Shown here piece by piece: positions 22,461 through 34,100 of a DNA stretch of 64,000 bases. Each line of letters opens with the position of its first letter. Position 1 is the first letter of the stretch. Made by a program: the position numbers and the translations under genes. Below the pieces are notes generated by a model, which did no database searches, was not told the DNA's origin, and saw only the letters and a list, made by a program, of their open reading frames with translations. This DNA comes from Dreissena polymorpha (taxonomy: Eukaryota > Mollusca > Bivalvia > Myida > Dreissenidae), in contig NC_068359.1 of assembly GCF_020536995.1 (NCBI RefSeq), positions 88,601,829 through 88,665,828 of the forward strand. Direction: 5' to 3'.

Positions 22461-23599
22461 CTATATATACAATTTGTTGTTTCATTACATTTATATACAT
22501 GCTATATTTTTACATTTCTTATAGTGCGGGTTTTAGCACGTGCATTTTACTGCAATATTTTCTTTATTATTCGGAACTATTTTCGAAACATTAAGCTCCA
22601 ACCCATAATTTATTGTAGAATAACCAACACTTGATTTCCTTCTTTGTCTATAGAAAACAAGTCACATGCTGTGTTAGAATTGTTCTTATTTTATTCAGAT
22701 TCAGTTTTTTTATATTCATTCCAAAGTTTTAGAACCCATGATTTTTTATGTGAGTCTTAAACAAATAGGTTTATACAAAATAAACTGATATCAATGTTGA
22801 GGTTCAAAAAGCACAAAACCTATAAACAACAAGTTACTTGTACTCCACACCACTTTGCCATTTACATTCAAAGCAAACAACTCAGGAATATGTGGATTAT
22901 TTTGCATTGGGCAATACAAAAGTGTCAGTCACATTAACATCTCACGGTGATGACAAATCTTAAGTTTCAATTCATTTGCTTGAGGAATTAGGAAGACAAA
23001 GCTACAAAAACTTACAACATTAACTTGGACAGACTGATGTACATACCTTCAGAGCGGCTCTTATATACCACTTTCCTCCCGGGTAATAATGAATTTCTTG
23101 AACATATCCAAGTAACGAAAACAGAATGTTTGGTGAAATCAAATAATAATAATAATATAAGTTACCATGGTTGAGGCTTGAGAATCAAGTGTTGCTCCCT
23201 TCTTCTTTCTGTTCAATGAAAACATAATTGTATATCTGAAGGGTTTGAAATTGGTTCACATCAAATTTTAAAAGCACAAACATAATGCATATGGTTCAGG
23301 GATCAGGGTTATGAAATAACATTTTAGCAACAGTTGCATAGCTTTGTTCAATGTTGTCTTAATACTTTTGTATAGAAAACACTTTTAAGCTTTATAAACG
23401 AATTTGCCAATGCAAAAGACCGAATTCCACTTCAAAATATAATTATATCATAAAAGTTAAAAAAAACAAACACCCAGATAAAAAAGATACATCACTGTTG
23501 TAGCTATTGTTGACATTACATAATAACATAGTAAAAAGTAGAACTGAAATATCCCCCTCTGATTTTTAACAAAACTTTTATTGAAGCTTTAAATATGTT

Positions 23600-24095
23600 A
23601 AAGGGGCCTTTTCACGTTTTTGGCAAATTGACAAATTATAAAAAATTGTTTCAGATTCACAAATTTTCGTTGTAGTTATGATATTTTTTAGGCAACAGTA
23701 ATACTGAACATTTACCATTCTCTGAAAAATCCATTATATGCATCTTTGGATTATTTAAAAACCAGAAAATTATAAAGCGTTGCAAAGCAAAAAGATTGAA
23801 TAATTTGGAGAGTTCTGTTGTTGTCGTTATATTTTGGGATACTATAAGGATTGCCTATATAGAGTATAAAATACATCACTTATTGTATGAGAACCAATGG
23901 CCGAGTGGTCTAAGCGGTAGACTTTTACTCCAGGGGTCAGTGGTTCAAGCCAGTTGAAAGTTACTTTTTTTTCTTTCTTTAATTTTATTCTTGTTTTTTA
24001 CTGGAGCTTTTTTAATTCAATGTTTACATTTATCAATATAAAGCATTAAATGACAAACTTCAATACATGCAAAAATCTGTGATAAGGCCCCTTTT
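23600..24095 (+). mobile_element. TIR element with internal tRNA-like sequence, copy 2
   Basis: The ends are AAAGGGGCCTTTTCAC and GTGATAAGGCCCCTTT. The tRNA-like part at about 23889-23957 has TGGCCGAGTGGTCTAAGCGG (box A, tRNA-Leu-like) and GTGGTTCAAGCC (box B). It lies in an intron of the PIK3R4-like locus. Confidence 0.8.
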
Positions 24096-24714
24096 AAATC
24101 TCTTGCATTACTATACATATAAATTGTGTTGAATATAATGGCCTAGTGGAAATAGTTTCCCTCCTGCTATCAGTAGGACTTCATATGTGATCCACATTTG
24201 TTTAGTGTCTTCAGGCTCTATTCAAAAACATCAAGTACTGGATCTTCCCAAGAAACATTTTAGCGTCTCTAGAAGCCCACAGCTTTTGACGCAATCAAGC
24301 TGAAATAACTATGTTAAAACTAAATGTGCCTTGATCTGAGAAAACATGGCTAAATGCATGTAGGTAAAGTGTTGTCCAAGATAAGCAGTCCGCACAAGCT
24401 AATCAGGGACGACACTTTCTGCCTAAACTTGACCAGGCTGGTCAGGTAAATGTAACCTCGCTTCACATCCGACGAGGCTTGGGAAGCAGTGTCAGAGCTG
24501 GAAAAATGGAAAAACTTTGAATGGTTAATATTTATTGTGTCCTATCAATAAAACTGGGGATTCAAATCATCTTGCAAAAAGATAATTACTGTAAAATGAT
24601 TATAATTTGTGGGACATTAATTTGTTGATTTCATTGGTTGACCACTCCATGAAGTAAACCCAAACACATCAGAAACTATTTAATTCAAATTCCTTTTTAT
24701 TTCTAAACAAAAGC

Positions 24715-25005
24715 TGTGTTTGTGAAACACAATGCCCCCTACTGAGCCGCTTTAAATCCATATATTTGACATTTGCCCTTGGAGGATGACCTTGACCTTT
24801 CACCACTAAAAATGTTCAGCTCCATGAGAAACACATGCATGCTAAATATCAAGTTGCATCTTCAATATTGCAAAAGTTATGGCCAAGGTTAAAGTTTTGG
24901 GACAGACACACACATACAATGACAGACAGACAGACACATACAATGACAGACCGACAGGCCAAAAACAATATACACCTGATCATTCGATCCGGGGGCATCA
25001 AAAAA
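24715..25005 (-). repeat. Dispersed repeat with GACA/GTCC tetranucleotide tract
   Basis: A tetranucleotide run (GACAGACAGACA) is attached to conserved flanking text such as TGGCCAAGGTTAAAGTTTTG and TGCATGCTAAATATCAAGTT. Related units, often ending in GTCCGTCCGTC or GTCTGTCTGTC and a GGCCATATCTCAGAAACTAT word, lie near 29905-30130, 34115-34330, 39455-39850, 40870-41400, 42830-43085, 51090-51640 and 52440-52545. Confidence 0.65.
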
Positions 25006-26819
25006 TCCACAAATCTATGTGTCCAAGGAATAGTCAGGGGTTTTTTTAACTACGAAATACAAATGATTTTGCAGTCATTTGCATACATGTTTGAAACTAA
25101 GAGCAGACATAAACAGTATTAGTAATTATATACATACACCGGTAATGCTTTGTCTGCAAGTGTGTCATTCTTCTGAATGTTTGTACCAATAAAACAAAGG
25201 ATGAAGGCTCTTGTATTTATCATAAATATAATATTACATTGATATTTGTATTGACATGTATGCAATACTTATTTTAGACAAAGAAATTAAACATATTAAA
25301 CATATATCAGGAAAATAATATGCATCCGATGGGAAACTATTTCAACACAGCCACTTATGCCCATACAACACCTGTTTGGTCGCAGACGAATCCACTCAAT
25401 ATCCATATATTCTACATCAATATGTTATCCAGAAAAAAATAATTCAGGTTGCTATCTACAGTGGACAAAAGGACATTAAGCAAGTTCAGCCAAAACTGGT
25501 CACAGTGGAAAGTCCTTTCTTTACAATCATCTGCACAGAAAAGGTTGTTCCGTTGTTAAACTTAAACAAAATCCATTAAAAAGTTCAATAATGAATTTAT
25601 ATTGATATTTAGGGATAATGCATATATTCTTAAGTGTAAATATATACACAGAGGCATACTAGAAAAAAACTAGTGGCAACAGAAAGTACTTTCTTAACCT
25701 TCATTTAAACATAAAAGTCATTGAGGTTGACAGTTTGGACGAAATCTAGCAAGCAGGTAATGTGAACTTGTAAACACAAATGTTTGGACTATATATTCCA
25801 TTTATATTTCCAGCCTAAATTCCATGCTTTCCCACCGTCCACACCATAAGGTTATTCAACAGTGAACATTTTCATAGTTTCTTATAGTGAATAATGAGAT
25901 ATTGAATATGCAACATTTTGGGACAAAAAATATATTCTTTAGACTATAAGTGTAACTAGAAATGTGTCCACAAGATACGGATGCCCCCATATTCCACTTG
26001 TGTTACTTTTTATGTTGGTATCATCTGAATCAAAATCTAGAGGTGGGCAAGTTCACATGCTGAATAGTATGCTTGTGAAGTTTCAGCCTCCTAGCACCAA
26101 TGCTTTTTAGTATTCATTGTACCTCTGATTTTCCAGTTCAAACTTTGGGTTTTAAAAGACATAAAATACCCTTACATAGTAAGTACCGGGTACCCTTCTT
26201 ATTCTTATGCCCCCACAGAAAAGGAGGCATCAAGTTTTGAAATTGTCCATACATACAAAAGCACCTTACTTTACCAGGATGTTTCTCTATACAGTGAAGT
26301 AGATCAATTTTGCAACATTTTATAAAATGTGTATTTGCAACATGAATGATGATGGAATTATAAACTGGTTTTACCCAGCTCTGGCCCTGTTCAGCTTCAG
26401 AATGAAGTCTTTCATAGCAAAAATCTTGTCCTCATGTTGCTCATAACATCCCAGGAAGGTCAGTCTTTTGAATACCTGAAACATGAAAACAAGCACTTGC
26501 CCTTTCTGTATCGAAAATCTAAGTCACAAATTAAGTCTTTAAATTATGAGGATTGAGAAAGATTGTAAAATTTGTAGTTATATAACGATGAAAGAAAGTG
26601 CTTCTTACTTCGGAAAATAGGTATTTAAAAATGCCTATGCTTGTTCTGCTTGTTACATTTGAGTTTTGATATTTATCAATCAGAATTATTGTAACATCTG
26701 AACTTTGATAACATAAAAATATATTCAAAGTAGTAATGCATACTTTTTAAAAGTCTACCATATCTCATGCCATGTATCTTTGTATCGTATATTTGTGAAA
26801 CGATAAGCAAGACATGCTT

Positions 26820-27125
26820 AAGTTGATCAAGAGCACCGCATAGCGGTGGCCAACGCTCGGCTGTGGGTACAGTTTTGAATAAATGACAGCTTGTCAGAAG
26901 AAAAGGAAGAAAGGTAAGTTTTTAGAGCCTATGTTAAAGTTTTATATTACAGGTCACAGTGACCTTGACCTTTGACCTAGTGACCCAAAACTTGGTGTGA
27001 CGTGTAGAACTCATCAAGGTGCAGCTACATATGAAGTTTAGAAGTTGTAGGTGGAAGCACTTAGATTTTAGAGTCAATGTTAACGTTTTAGCACGACGCT
27101 GACGGCAGACGCGGGACGGCAGCTG
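26820..27125 (+). repeat. Dispersed repeat, GAGCACCGCATAGCGGTG end
   Basis: Starts GAGCACCGCATAGCGGTGGC, contains GACCTTGACCTTTGACCTAG and ends near TTTTAGCACGACGC. An inverted copy lies at 50350-50585, reading from GTCGTGCTAAAACCTTAACA to GCGGTGCTCTCGTTGATT. Confidence 0.75.
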
Positions 27126-27254
27126 GCTTTGACAATAGCTCAGACAATGGCCGTACTTAAATCAGTTTAGATGGAGAAAGGCCGTAGAAACAATGTCATG
27201 ACCATTTCCCAAAAACCAATGTGACTACAGGTAAACCAACTGTCAATAATTGAA

Positions 27255-27510
27255 CCTCATTTTGGGAAATCCAGATTTAATGCATGAGCGTTAAATGTCC
27301 TCCCAGATTAGCCTGTGCAGTCCATACAGGCAAATCTGGGACAATACTTTCTGCCTTAACTGGATTTTTGTTCAGAAAAGACTTGCTATAAAAAAATACC
27401 AGGATAGCAGAAAGTGTCTGCCCTGATTAGCCTGTGCTGACTGCACAGGCTAATCTGGGATGTCTCTTCACACACATAAATTAAAACCAGTGTTCTCAGA
27501 ATGAGGCTCA
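27255..27510. repeat. Foldback repeat family with CTGTGCAGTCCGCACAGGCTAAT core
   Basis: A roughly 250-base unit with inverted halves. It begins CATGTGCGTAAAGTGTCGTC with AGCCTGTGCAGTCC, has a GAAAAGACTTC middle, and ends GGACTGCACAGGCTAATC with CATGCATTAAGCCC and TTTTCCCAGAGCG. Further whole or partial copies lie near 17580-17670, 18050-18300, 20645-20905, 24330-24435, 27685-27930, 37600-37855, 38515-38735, 40000-40210, 40410-40680, 46630-46830, 47340-47595, 50095-50300 and 62960-63225. It encodes nothing and is present in introns of all three genes. The structure fits a MITE. Confidence 0.85.
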
Positions 27511-28385
27511 TTTGGATCTGGACTTTAGATGTCTTGCCAGAGAGCTAGTCAGCCTGCCTGTGCACAAACTATGTACGAATGAATGCCGTTACCTGGGTCA
27601 TGGCATCATCCAGTTCTAGGTAGTCAGGTTTGTGTCCCTGTCGACTGATGCCACGAATGTCTCTGCTTCTGTAAAACAAAAGAACTGTGCTCTGGGAAAA
27701 CAGGGCTTAATGCATGTGTGTAAAGTGTCATCCCAGATTGGCCTATGCAGTGTACACAGGCTGTAAAGGGACAACACGTGCTATTTTATGATATTGTTTG
27801 TTCTCTTCTTAGCAAAATTCAATTTCCGGCAGAAAGTGTCTTCCATGATTAGCCTATGCAGACAGGCTAATCTAAGACGACACTTTTCTGCACATGCATT
27901 AAGACCAGTGTTCCCATAACAAGGCTCACATGCACAAAATCTATTCACAGTTTTTATATAAAGTTAAACACAATGTCACAAGTGTTAATAACTTTTTGTA
28001 AAAGATGCATTGTCACTGTATACTCTTGTGTCACTGTATTTGTGATTTGAGCTTAATAAAGGTAATGTTGTTGTTGTATACATAAGAACACGTCATCCAT
28101 TGGTAATAATTTTCATAAGGCTGTTTTCTTCAAAGAAACTTATGGTTTTGATCACATATTTGTTTTTTGCAAAAGACCAAAATCATTCAAATAGATTAAA
28201 AATCTGCCTAGATATTCTCCCCACGTCCTAACTAAGGTCTTATTTTGGCTTTTATGGACAAAGACTCAACAAGCTTTAAATATCAGAAAGCTTTAATTAC
28301 ATGGACTTCACTTGAAAATGAAAACAATTTTTGGACAATTGCTGACACATATCATCAAGTTGAATCAAAAACAAAAAGTAAGAAC

Positions 28386-28484
28386 CTGCAGTATGGTAAA
28401 AATGCGCTCCACTAGGTTGGACCGTACAATGTAGTCAAACACCGGCCTTGGAATGGGGTCTTGTAGTGTATTCAATAACAACAC
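28386..28484 (-). pseudogene. PIK3R4: PIK3R4-like exon, intact frame
   Basis: Thirty-three codons reading VLLLNTLQDPIPRPVFDYIV, then RSNLVERIFTILQ, matching the VLL...PIPR.VFDY stretch of PIK3R4. It starts and ends in phase 0. The next exon (27593-27668, DIRGISRQGHKPDYLELDDA) needs a donor in phase 2, so the two do not join in frame as seen. A missed microexon, a GC donor or an indel could explain this. Confidence 0.75.
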
Positions 28485-28924
28485 CTGGAAAACAGTAATT
28501 GACATGTTTAGTACAGGGCCTGTAAAACATTGGCATATTCACGTACAGCATCTGTAAAAAAGCAATTTAACATTTAGCAACTGTAAAATAATGACTTATT
28601 CAGTAACAGCTTCAAAAAATAGGCAATGACTAATCCAGTAAAACCCATTCAAAGCAGAAAATGACACTACACCTGCAAAACATTCAGTGACATATTCAGC
28701 AACAGCCCATTAGAATTTATTTATTATCAAGCTGAAAGTGCCTTTCACATAGCAATTACTCTCAACTACTTACAGAGACTTCAATTATTTTCAAACTGTC
28801 TAATTATTTTTTACTTTGCTTTGCATTGATGCATTGATTTTTTCAAACATAAAATACCGGAAGTCAAGTAAAACAGCTACATAAAAAACCATTGATTTTT
28901 ATATTATAATTCTGTCAGTGTTAA

Positions 28925-29236
28925 CTGTCTTAACCATGGTGGAAATAGCTAAGTTTATTTGATTAGCTGTTAATTTATCAATACAAACACCATTGTGGGA
29001 TACAGATATGCGAACATCATTGCAGGATACATGTTTGTACCCACCTCTTTCTCTATCTGTATGATGTCAGATTTTAGGAATGGTTTAACCATGGTGAAAA
29101 TAAAGCTAAGTTTATCGGATTTGCTGTTGATTTATCAATACAAACACCATTGTGGGATACAGATATGCGAACATCATTGCAGGATACATGTTTTACCCAC
29201 CTCTTACTCTATATGTATGATGTCAGATTTGAGGAA
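28925..29236 (-). repeat. 156-bp tandem duplication over an exon end
   Basis: Two copies of a segment with the shared words AACACCATTGTGGGATACAG and TCATTGCAGGATACATG lie 156 bases apart. They differ at several positions, so the event is not recent. It covers the last codons and donor of the HEAT exon above. Confidence 0.85.
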
Positions 29237-29338
29237 AGGCTTCAGGGCAGGTAGCAGGTTACAATGGATATCGGCTATGTTAAGATTCTTGGCGACAGTC
29301 GACACAAACCCCACACTGCCGTGGCGTATCCACATCCC
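29208..29338 (-). pseudogene. PIK3R4: PIK3R4-like HEAT exon, 3' end duplicated
   Basis: Reads RHGSVGFVSTVAKNLNIADI, then LLPALKPFLKSDIIHIE, matching the HEAT segment that precedes the linker in PIK3R4. The frame meets TAA at 29206-29204. A second copy of the exon end, 156 bases further on (to 29045), reads SDIIQIEKE followed by GTGGGT, the residues and donor expected from the family. The exon was therefore tandemly duplicated at its 3' end, and the proximal copy has lost its original end. Confidence 0.75.
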
Positions 29339-29649
29339 CTGGGGAACAGGGAAGACTTGTTAAAGTTTCAATTCAAACCAAGCTAAAGACAATACTGCAA
29401 GACTAAGAAAAAAGAGTCTTAATAGAGCAAACCAAAATCATGGTATGAAAGAGGCAAACAGGCAGTATTTCAAAAAGCGTGCCTCTGCCAAATGAAGATT
29501 CAATTTTGTAAAAAAAAAAATATAACTACATGTAAATGCATAAAAAACATAACAGTGACAGAAAGTATCTATTGAGCAAAAATAAAGTTTAAGTTGAAAG
29601 CGTCGACCCTGATTAGCATCTTCACTGAAGATTATATACTTGAATCGGG

Positions 29650-29870
29650 TCAGATCGTTGACGAATAGGTTACGCGAGTTGTGTATCGTGTTATTTCTTA
29701 CAATTTGACCCTGTTTTTGAAAAATATGTGCATTTCCAGAAAGGAAATTTATTTCTGCGTTGAATAAGGCCAAGTTCGTGAAAATCGCTGCAAATTAATG
29801 CAGTAATGGCTATTCAAAGCGATGCACCCTGTTGTCAGGTTGAATACCGTGTTATATTTATATATGACAT
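29650..29870 (-). mobile_element. Fragment of the 9871-10836 foldback family
   Basis: Shares AAGGAAATTTATTTCTGCGT, TTGAATAAGGCC and TGAAAATCGCTGCAAATTAA with the right arm of the 966-bp element, with more divergence. The left arm is missing. The minus-strand open frame over it is not a gene. Confidence 0.7.
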
Positions 29871-30773
29871 TAAAACAATTTTTTCAGATTAGTTGATTTT
29901 CATGCCCCCAAAAGAAGGCATATAGTGATCGCACTGTCCGTCTGTCCGTCACACCTTTGCGTTTATGTTTCAAAAAATGCTCATAACTTCTGTGTCGCGT
30001 TAGATGTAACCTTTATATTTGGTAGGCATGTTTATATGGACAAGGCCTTTTCATACGCACACAAATGTTTACCCCTTTGACCTTGACCTTGGACTTAGGG
30101 TCCGCGTTTAGGTTTCGAAAAACTAACCACCGGTGAATTGCCATATAATTTATCACACAACACACTGCTGTTTAAACATGACATGCGCATGATTACATTA
30201 TTAATGTATAAGATTAGTTAAGGAGACAAATAACGTGTTCGCAACATTAACCCGAAAAGGATGATCTCAATATCAACAGTCTTACAGCACACAATAAATT
30301 TTGAACGTAATTGATGCGTAATTGTGTGTGAACAAACGTGCAAAATAAAGGGAGGTAACAGCTACAGTGAATGATATCGATGTTGAAGTTTATTATCGTT
30401 CTACTTTTGAGTTTATTACTATCTCTTGACTGAAAAGGTGTATATGATATGTGTAGATGCTCCTATCAAAATTGACACTACTGTATTTCAACACCTGTTT
30501 AGTTTGTCTTGATTACATAGTTTTAAATGATTTAATTTTTAAACATGACCGATTCAGATACGTTCGCTATATAGAGATTAGTGTAAACACACACGCAGGT
30601 TTATTTTTAGCTCAGTTCATGTATATCATTATCGTATGAGAAGATTGTACGTCTAAACGTTTGTCGTTGTAAACATCACAGATCACATGTACAATGTAAC
30701 ATTCGGGTTTGTGCATTAGTTAAGACTGGTCTTTACAAAAACAAACAATTGTTATAGCATCTATCTTCTACAA

Positions 30774-30840
30774 ATGGAGTTACGGTTTGTTCGTGAAAAG
30801 AACGCACTTGAGATCAGTTGGATTAAAGGAAAAATCAATG
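30774..30840 (+). other. Possible short coding exon (MELRFVREKNALEISWIKGK)
   Basis: The ATG opens a 22-codon stretch ending at AATG|GTAAGT, a strong donor. A pyrimidine-poor acceptor TTCTTTCAG at about 30985 could follow in phase (DLRKFFESLRKNYFVNVILT). The second piece runs into the left arm of the inverted duplication. The family is unknown; it may be a remnant of a gene carried by that element. Confidence 0.25.
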
Positions 30841-30994
30841 GTAAGTAGATTTGTATCGAATTCGCAAGCATTAACAAATCACACCGTGCAATCGACTAAC
30901 GCATCATCTGTGATTCATCCATCGACTGCGGTACTGTATACATGTCGGGTAAAAGCGGAGTGTAAGTATTTCCCAATTCTTTCAGATTTGCGTA

Positions 30995-32372
30995 AATTCT
31001 TTGAGAGCCTAAGAAAGAATTACTTTGTGAACGTAATCCTTACCTTCCTTCTGCTTACTTTTAAAGAAATCCGTTAGAATGTTGTCAAAAATCAAACAAA
31101 ATTCACCACTCTCTCTGTCAAATTGTAATTACACAGGATTTAGACCAAAGATATATATATGAACAGCATTTTATTGAAAAATTTAAGCATTTCTCTTCGG
31201 TTATTCCAAATTACAGCATCCCACATTAACACACAACATTTTTATCAACATTTAAATTCGAGTTGGGTTGGAAAAACGGCTTAAGACAACGGCCGTGGTT
31301 ACTTATTAGATGGTCATGACATCGGCTGCGAAAATAAAACGAGAGCGCCGATGGCGTTAAAAGCATAGGTGCAAGATACAGGGAAGAATGGCGTCACGTG
31401 GTATAATGTAGTTTGATATCGCCATCCGCGAATTTCTCAAATCAATAATTTCAAACAATTACCGACTCTTTAAATAGATAATCTTTCCATTTACATCAGT
31501 GTTTGAAACGCTTATGAAAAATAATTACCCAAGCCTTTCAAAATTTAAGCACGGAGAGATCTGTATCGAACTATTCTTTTCACAAATGAAAATAGACGCT
31601 ACCCTATTCGTCTGCGTCAAGAATTTGTCGTAAAACTTGTGGTAAGCGTTAGATGCAGACGTGCACAACAGATTGAGTTCTGAATACAGATTTCTGAATG
31701 CAGATTTTTATAGAAACTCCTCACAGCAGTTACTTCCCTTGCTTCGCCCGGTCAGTAACTTCTAGTATAAGGGAGGCAACTGCGTAGGAGATTGAGATTT
31801 ATAGTGCAGATAGAATGGTTTTACGAACGAAATTTGTTTTAGGTTATAAGAAGATTTTTTGACATAAAACGGTCTTAGAAAAATTCACTAAAAACGGTGT
31901 CAGCAATATTCTTGGAAGAAAACGTTAGAAAAACGTTTCCAAAAAAATTGTAAGAATGACCATATACTAAATTAAATAGATATTTCGTCTGATTTTTGAT
32001 CAGGTAAGGCTTCATAAAGGGCAACCGATCGATGTGGATTTTCGAAATGTGGTATATACCATAAGCATAGGTGCGTAATCGCACCTATGCTAACTATGCT
32101 CAAGCCATCGGCTGAGGCATGATTTTCATGCCACTAATGAAAATTGGCATGATGAGATGTGGACGTTACCTCATTGACCATATTCGATAGAACTATCAGA
32201 TATTTTGATCACAAAAACAGTTTCAAGATTTTCGTTCGTATTTTGAAATAAAATGGGATGGGTGAGTAAATTTCTTTTTAAATAATTCATACTTTGACAT
32301 TATTGAAACAAGTCATTTACACGCAATATGTCTCCACATCATGTAGAGTACACTTGACTCTCGCTATGCCGA
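30995..32372 (+). repeat. Left arm of large inverted duplication
   Basis: Its outer part (30995-31345) is the reverse complement of about 35053-35402, and its inner part (32095-32372) that of 34795-35052. Shared words include GGTCATGACATCGGCTGCG against CGCAGCCGATGTCATGACC, and CTCAAGCCATCGGCTGAGGC against its complement. The arms are about 90 percent alike. The left arm carries about 750 extra bases (31346-32094) absent from the right arm. Confidence 0.85.
31346..32094. mobile_element. Insertion in the left arm, short TIRs
   Basis: Begins near AAAAGCATAGGTGCAAG and ends near CGCACCTATGCTAAC, giving an inverted terminus AGCATAGGTGC of 11 bases. The right arm lacks the segment and passes smoothly across the site, so this is an insertion into the left arm or a precise loss from the right. 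The 69-codon minus frame here shows no motif. Confidence 0.6.
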
Positions 32373-32484
32373 ATACGTATACAAATTGGGTAAAAGTAAT
32401 TGTGTGTAATGCTTAATCGTTATAACGACTGGTATTCTCACCTTGTTGCCGGTGAAAAAACATACTTATTACTTATATTTCCTA

Positions 32485-33140
32485 CCCAATGGAACACGAA
32501 GCGACACACGATATTTTGCGAAATACACAAAGCGACGCGCGCTTATGTAATACGAAATATCGCCCTTGTGTAGGACACACACTATTGTAATATTTTAAAA
32601 TGCGATATATCGTGGTAAATATCGCGTGTCGCTCCGTGTATCGCGCAAAATATCGTGTGTCGCTTCGTATGTCGAGCAAAATATCGTGAGACGTTTTGAG
32701 TATCGCGCAAAATATCGTGTGACGTTTTGAGTCACGTAACATGTCGTTTTTTTGACCGCGATACACGATATTTTGCTAGGTATTCAAAGCGACACACACT
32801 ATTTTGCGCGACACACGAAGCGACACACTATATATTGCCGTATAATCAAAGCGACACACGAAATTTTGCGAAATACACGAAGCGACACGCGAAAATGTAC
32901 CACGAAATATCGCCCTTGTGTAGGCAGCCCAAAAGGCGATATATCGTGGTAAATATCGTGTGTCGCTTCGTGTATCGCGCAAAATACCATTTGTCGCTTC
33001 GTGTGCCGAGCAATATATCGCATATCGCTTTGTGTGTCGCGCAAAATTTATTGTGTCGCTTTGAGTATCGCGCATTATATCGTGAGTCGCTTCGTGTGTC
33101 GCGCAAAATACCGTGTATCGCTTCGTGTGTCGCCCTTGAT
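32485..33140. repeat. Minisatellite of CGACACACGATATTTTGCG units with orientation switches
   Basis: About 23-base units read in one orientation at 32485-32590, the complement at 32600-32755, the first again at 32757-32935 and the complement at 32936-33140. The two foldback units thus stand in tandem. The shared pivot text CGAAATATCGCCCTTGTGTAGG occurs at both turning points. Six overlapping open frames on both strands are consequences of the repeat. Confidence 0.9.
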
Positions 33141-33719
33141 AAAAGAACGGCTAGATTATAGATGGAACTATCCGGATTCCGTATCTGCGTGATAATTAAA
33201 TGTTCAACTTGTTAATTTATCTGAATGTGTGAGTTCTATACAGTGTCAACTATTTTCAGTCGTACAGCGACAAATCACATATGAATTGTCCATGGTCTTT
33301 AAATTCCAAATAGTATAATCTTGAAAGAAAGCCTGTCAGCCGATATAGAAAGTTAGCTCGTTATTATAGTGTTGCCCTAATTATCGCTATTTTAACAAAA
33401 GGATAGAAGGAAATCATATACCGATAGTACAACGCATGCCAAACACATTTCATTGTGTACACACCGGTCTTACTGACCTGTGTACTAACGCGAAAGGAAT
33501 TGTGGGTAGCCCTTCTTTTACGAGTGAAAAGTGAAAGCGAAAGTAAGTCAGGTAATCGTGCTTCTTATAATCGCTTTCAGTCTTAATAGAGATTCACAAT
33601 CACATTTAAACATAATCAAATGACATTTCTTTAAACAACATTCCTTTTTTAACACACAATAAACTAGAAATGGCGCGGTAGAGGCCGACGCGTATCCCTT
33701 CGCCGCATGTTTGACCCAG

Positions 33720-34100
33720 GGGCTCCCCAGGGTTGGTAATGGGGCCATGCATAGTTGAGATTGACCGTATTGTCATGAGAGAAGTTCAGTATCAATTAGA
33801 AGTGAATCGGTGGAGAAATGAAGAAGTTATGGTAAAAGGCAATTTTTGGTAGGTGTGGTCTATGTGGGCGGGGCGCCCCAGGGTTGGTAATGGGGCCATT
33901 CATAGTTGAGGTTGACCGTATTGTGAAAAGAGAAGTTCAGTATCAATTAGAAGTGAATCGGTGTAGAAATGAAGAAATAATAGTAAAAGGCAATTTTGGG
34001 TGGGTGTGGTCTATGTGGGCGGAGCGCCCCAGGATAAGAGAGGTTCAGTATCAATTTGAAGTAAATCAGTGTAGAAATCAAGAACTTAATGTAAAATAAC
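33720..34100 (+). repeat. Tandem repeat, 150-bp unit, about 2.5 copies
   Basis: CCCCAGGGTTGGTAATGGGG, GAAGTTCAGTATCAATTAGA and GTGGTCTATGTGGGCGG recur at about 33720, 33877 and, partly, 34025. The 71-codon frame inside is not called. Confidence 0.8.

Larger units (their letters stand above)
16516..29338 (-). pseudogene. PIK3R4: PIK3R4/VPS15-like locus, partial and apparently decayed
   Basis: The family is the regulatory pseudokinase subunit of the class III PI3-kinase (VPS34) complex, acting in endosomal sorting and autophagy. Exons in transcript order: 29208-29338, 28386-28484, 27593-27668, 26375-26475, 24457-24497, 23047-23096, 20934-21147, 19923-20111, 18985-19112, 17921-18005, 17402-17493 and 16516-16555, plus a duplicated exon end at about 29045-29080. 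They cover the end of the HEAT repeats (RHGSVGFVSTVAKNLNIADI), the linker with the conserved EWKSMFGS, and the first WD40 blades (WRPRGLLVAHLHEH, DHSLFVTCSND, LAYATVNG). Most exon phases join correctly. However, three in-frame stops, one internal frameshift and one phase clash are visible. No kinase exons were found upstream, and the WD40 end is lost in the gap. I infer a decayed unprocessed copy; assembly error is the main alternative. Confidence 0.8.

Noticed and set aside
23165-23213. Possible extra PIK3R4-like exon (KKKGATLDSQASTM) on the minus strand
   Set aside because: It has AG and GT borders, but its phases do not fit either neighbour, whereas the exons at 24457-24497 and 23047-23096 join directly in phase.
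32482-33192. Seven open frames with CRFVYRAKYR-type repeats
   Set aside because: Frames open on both strands over the same minisatellite; the residues follow the repeat unit.
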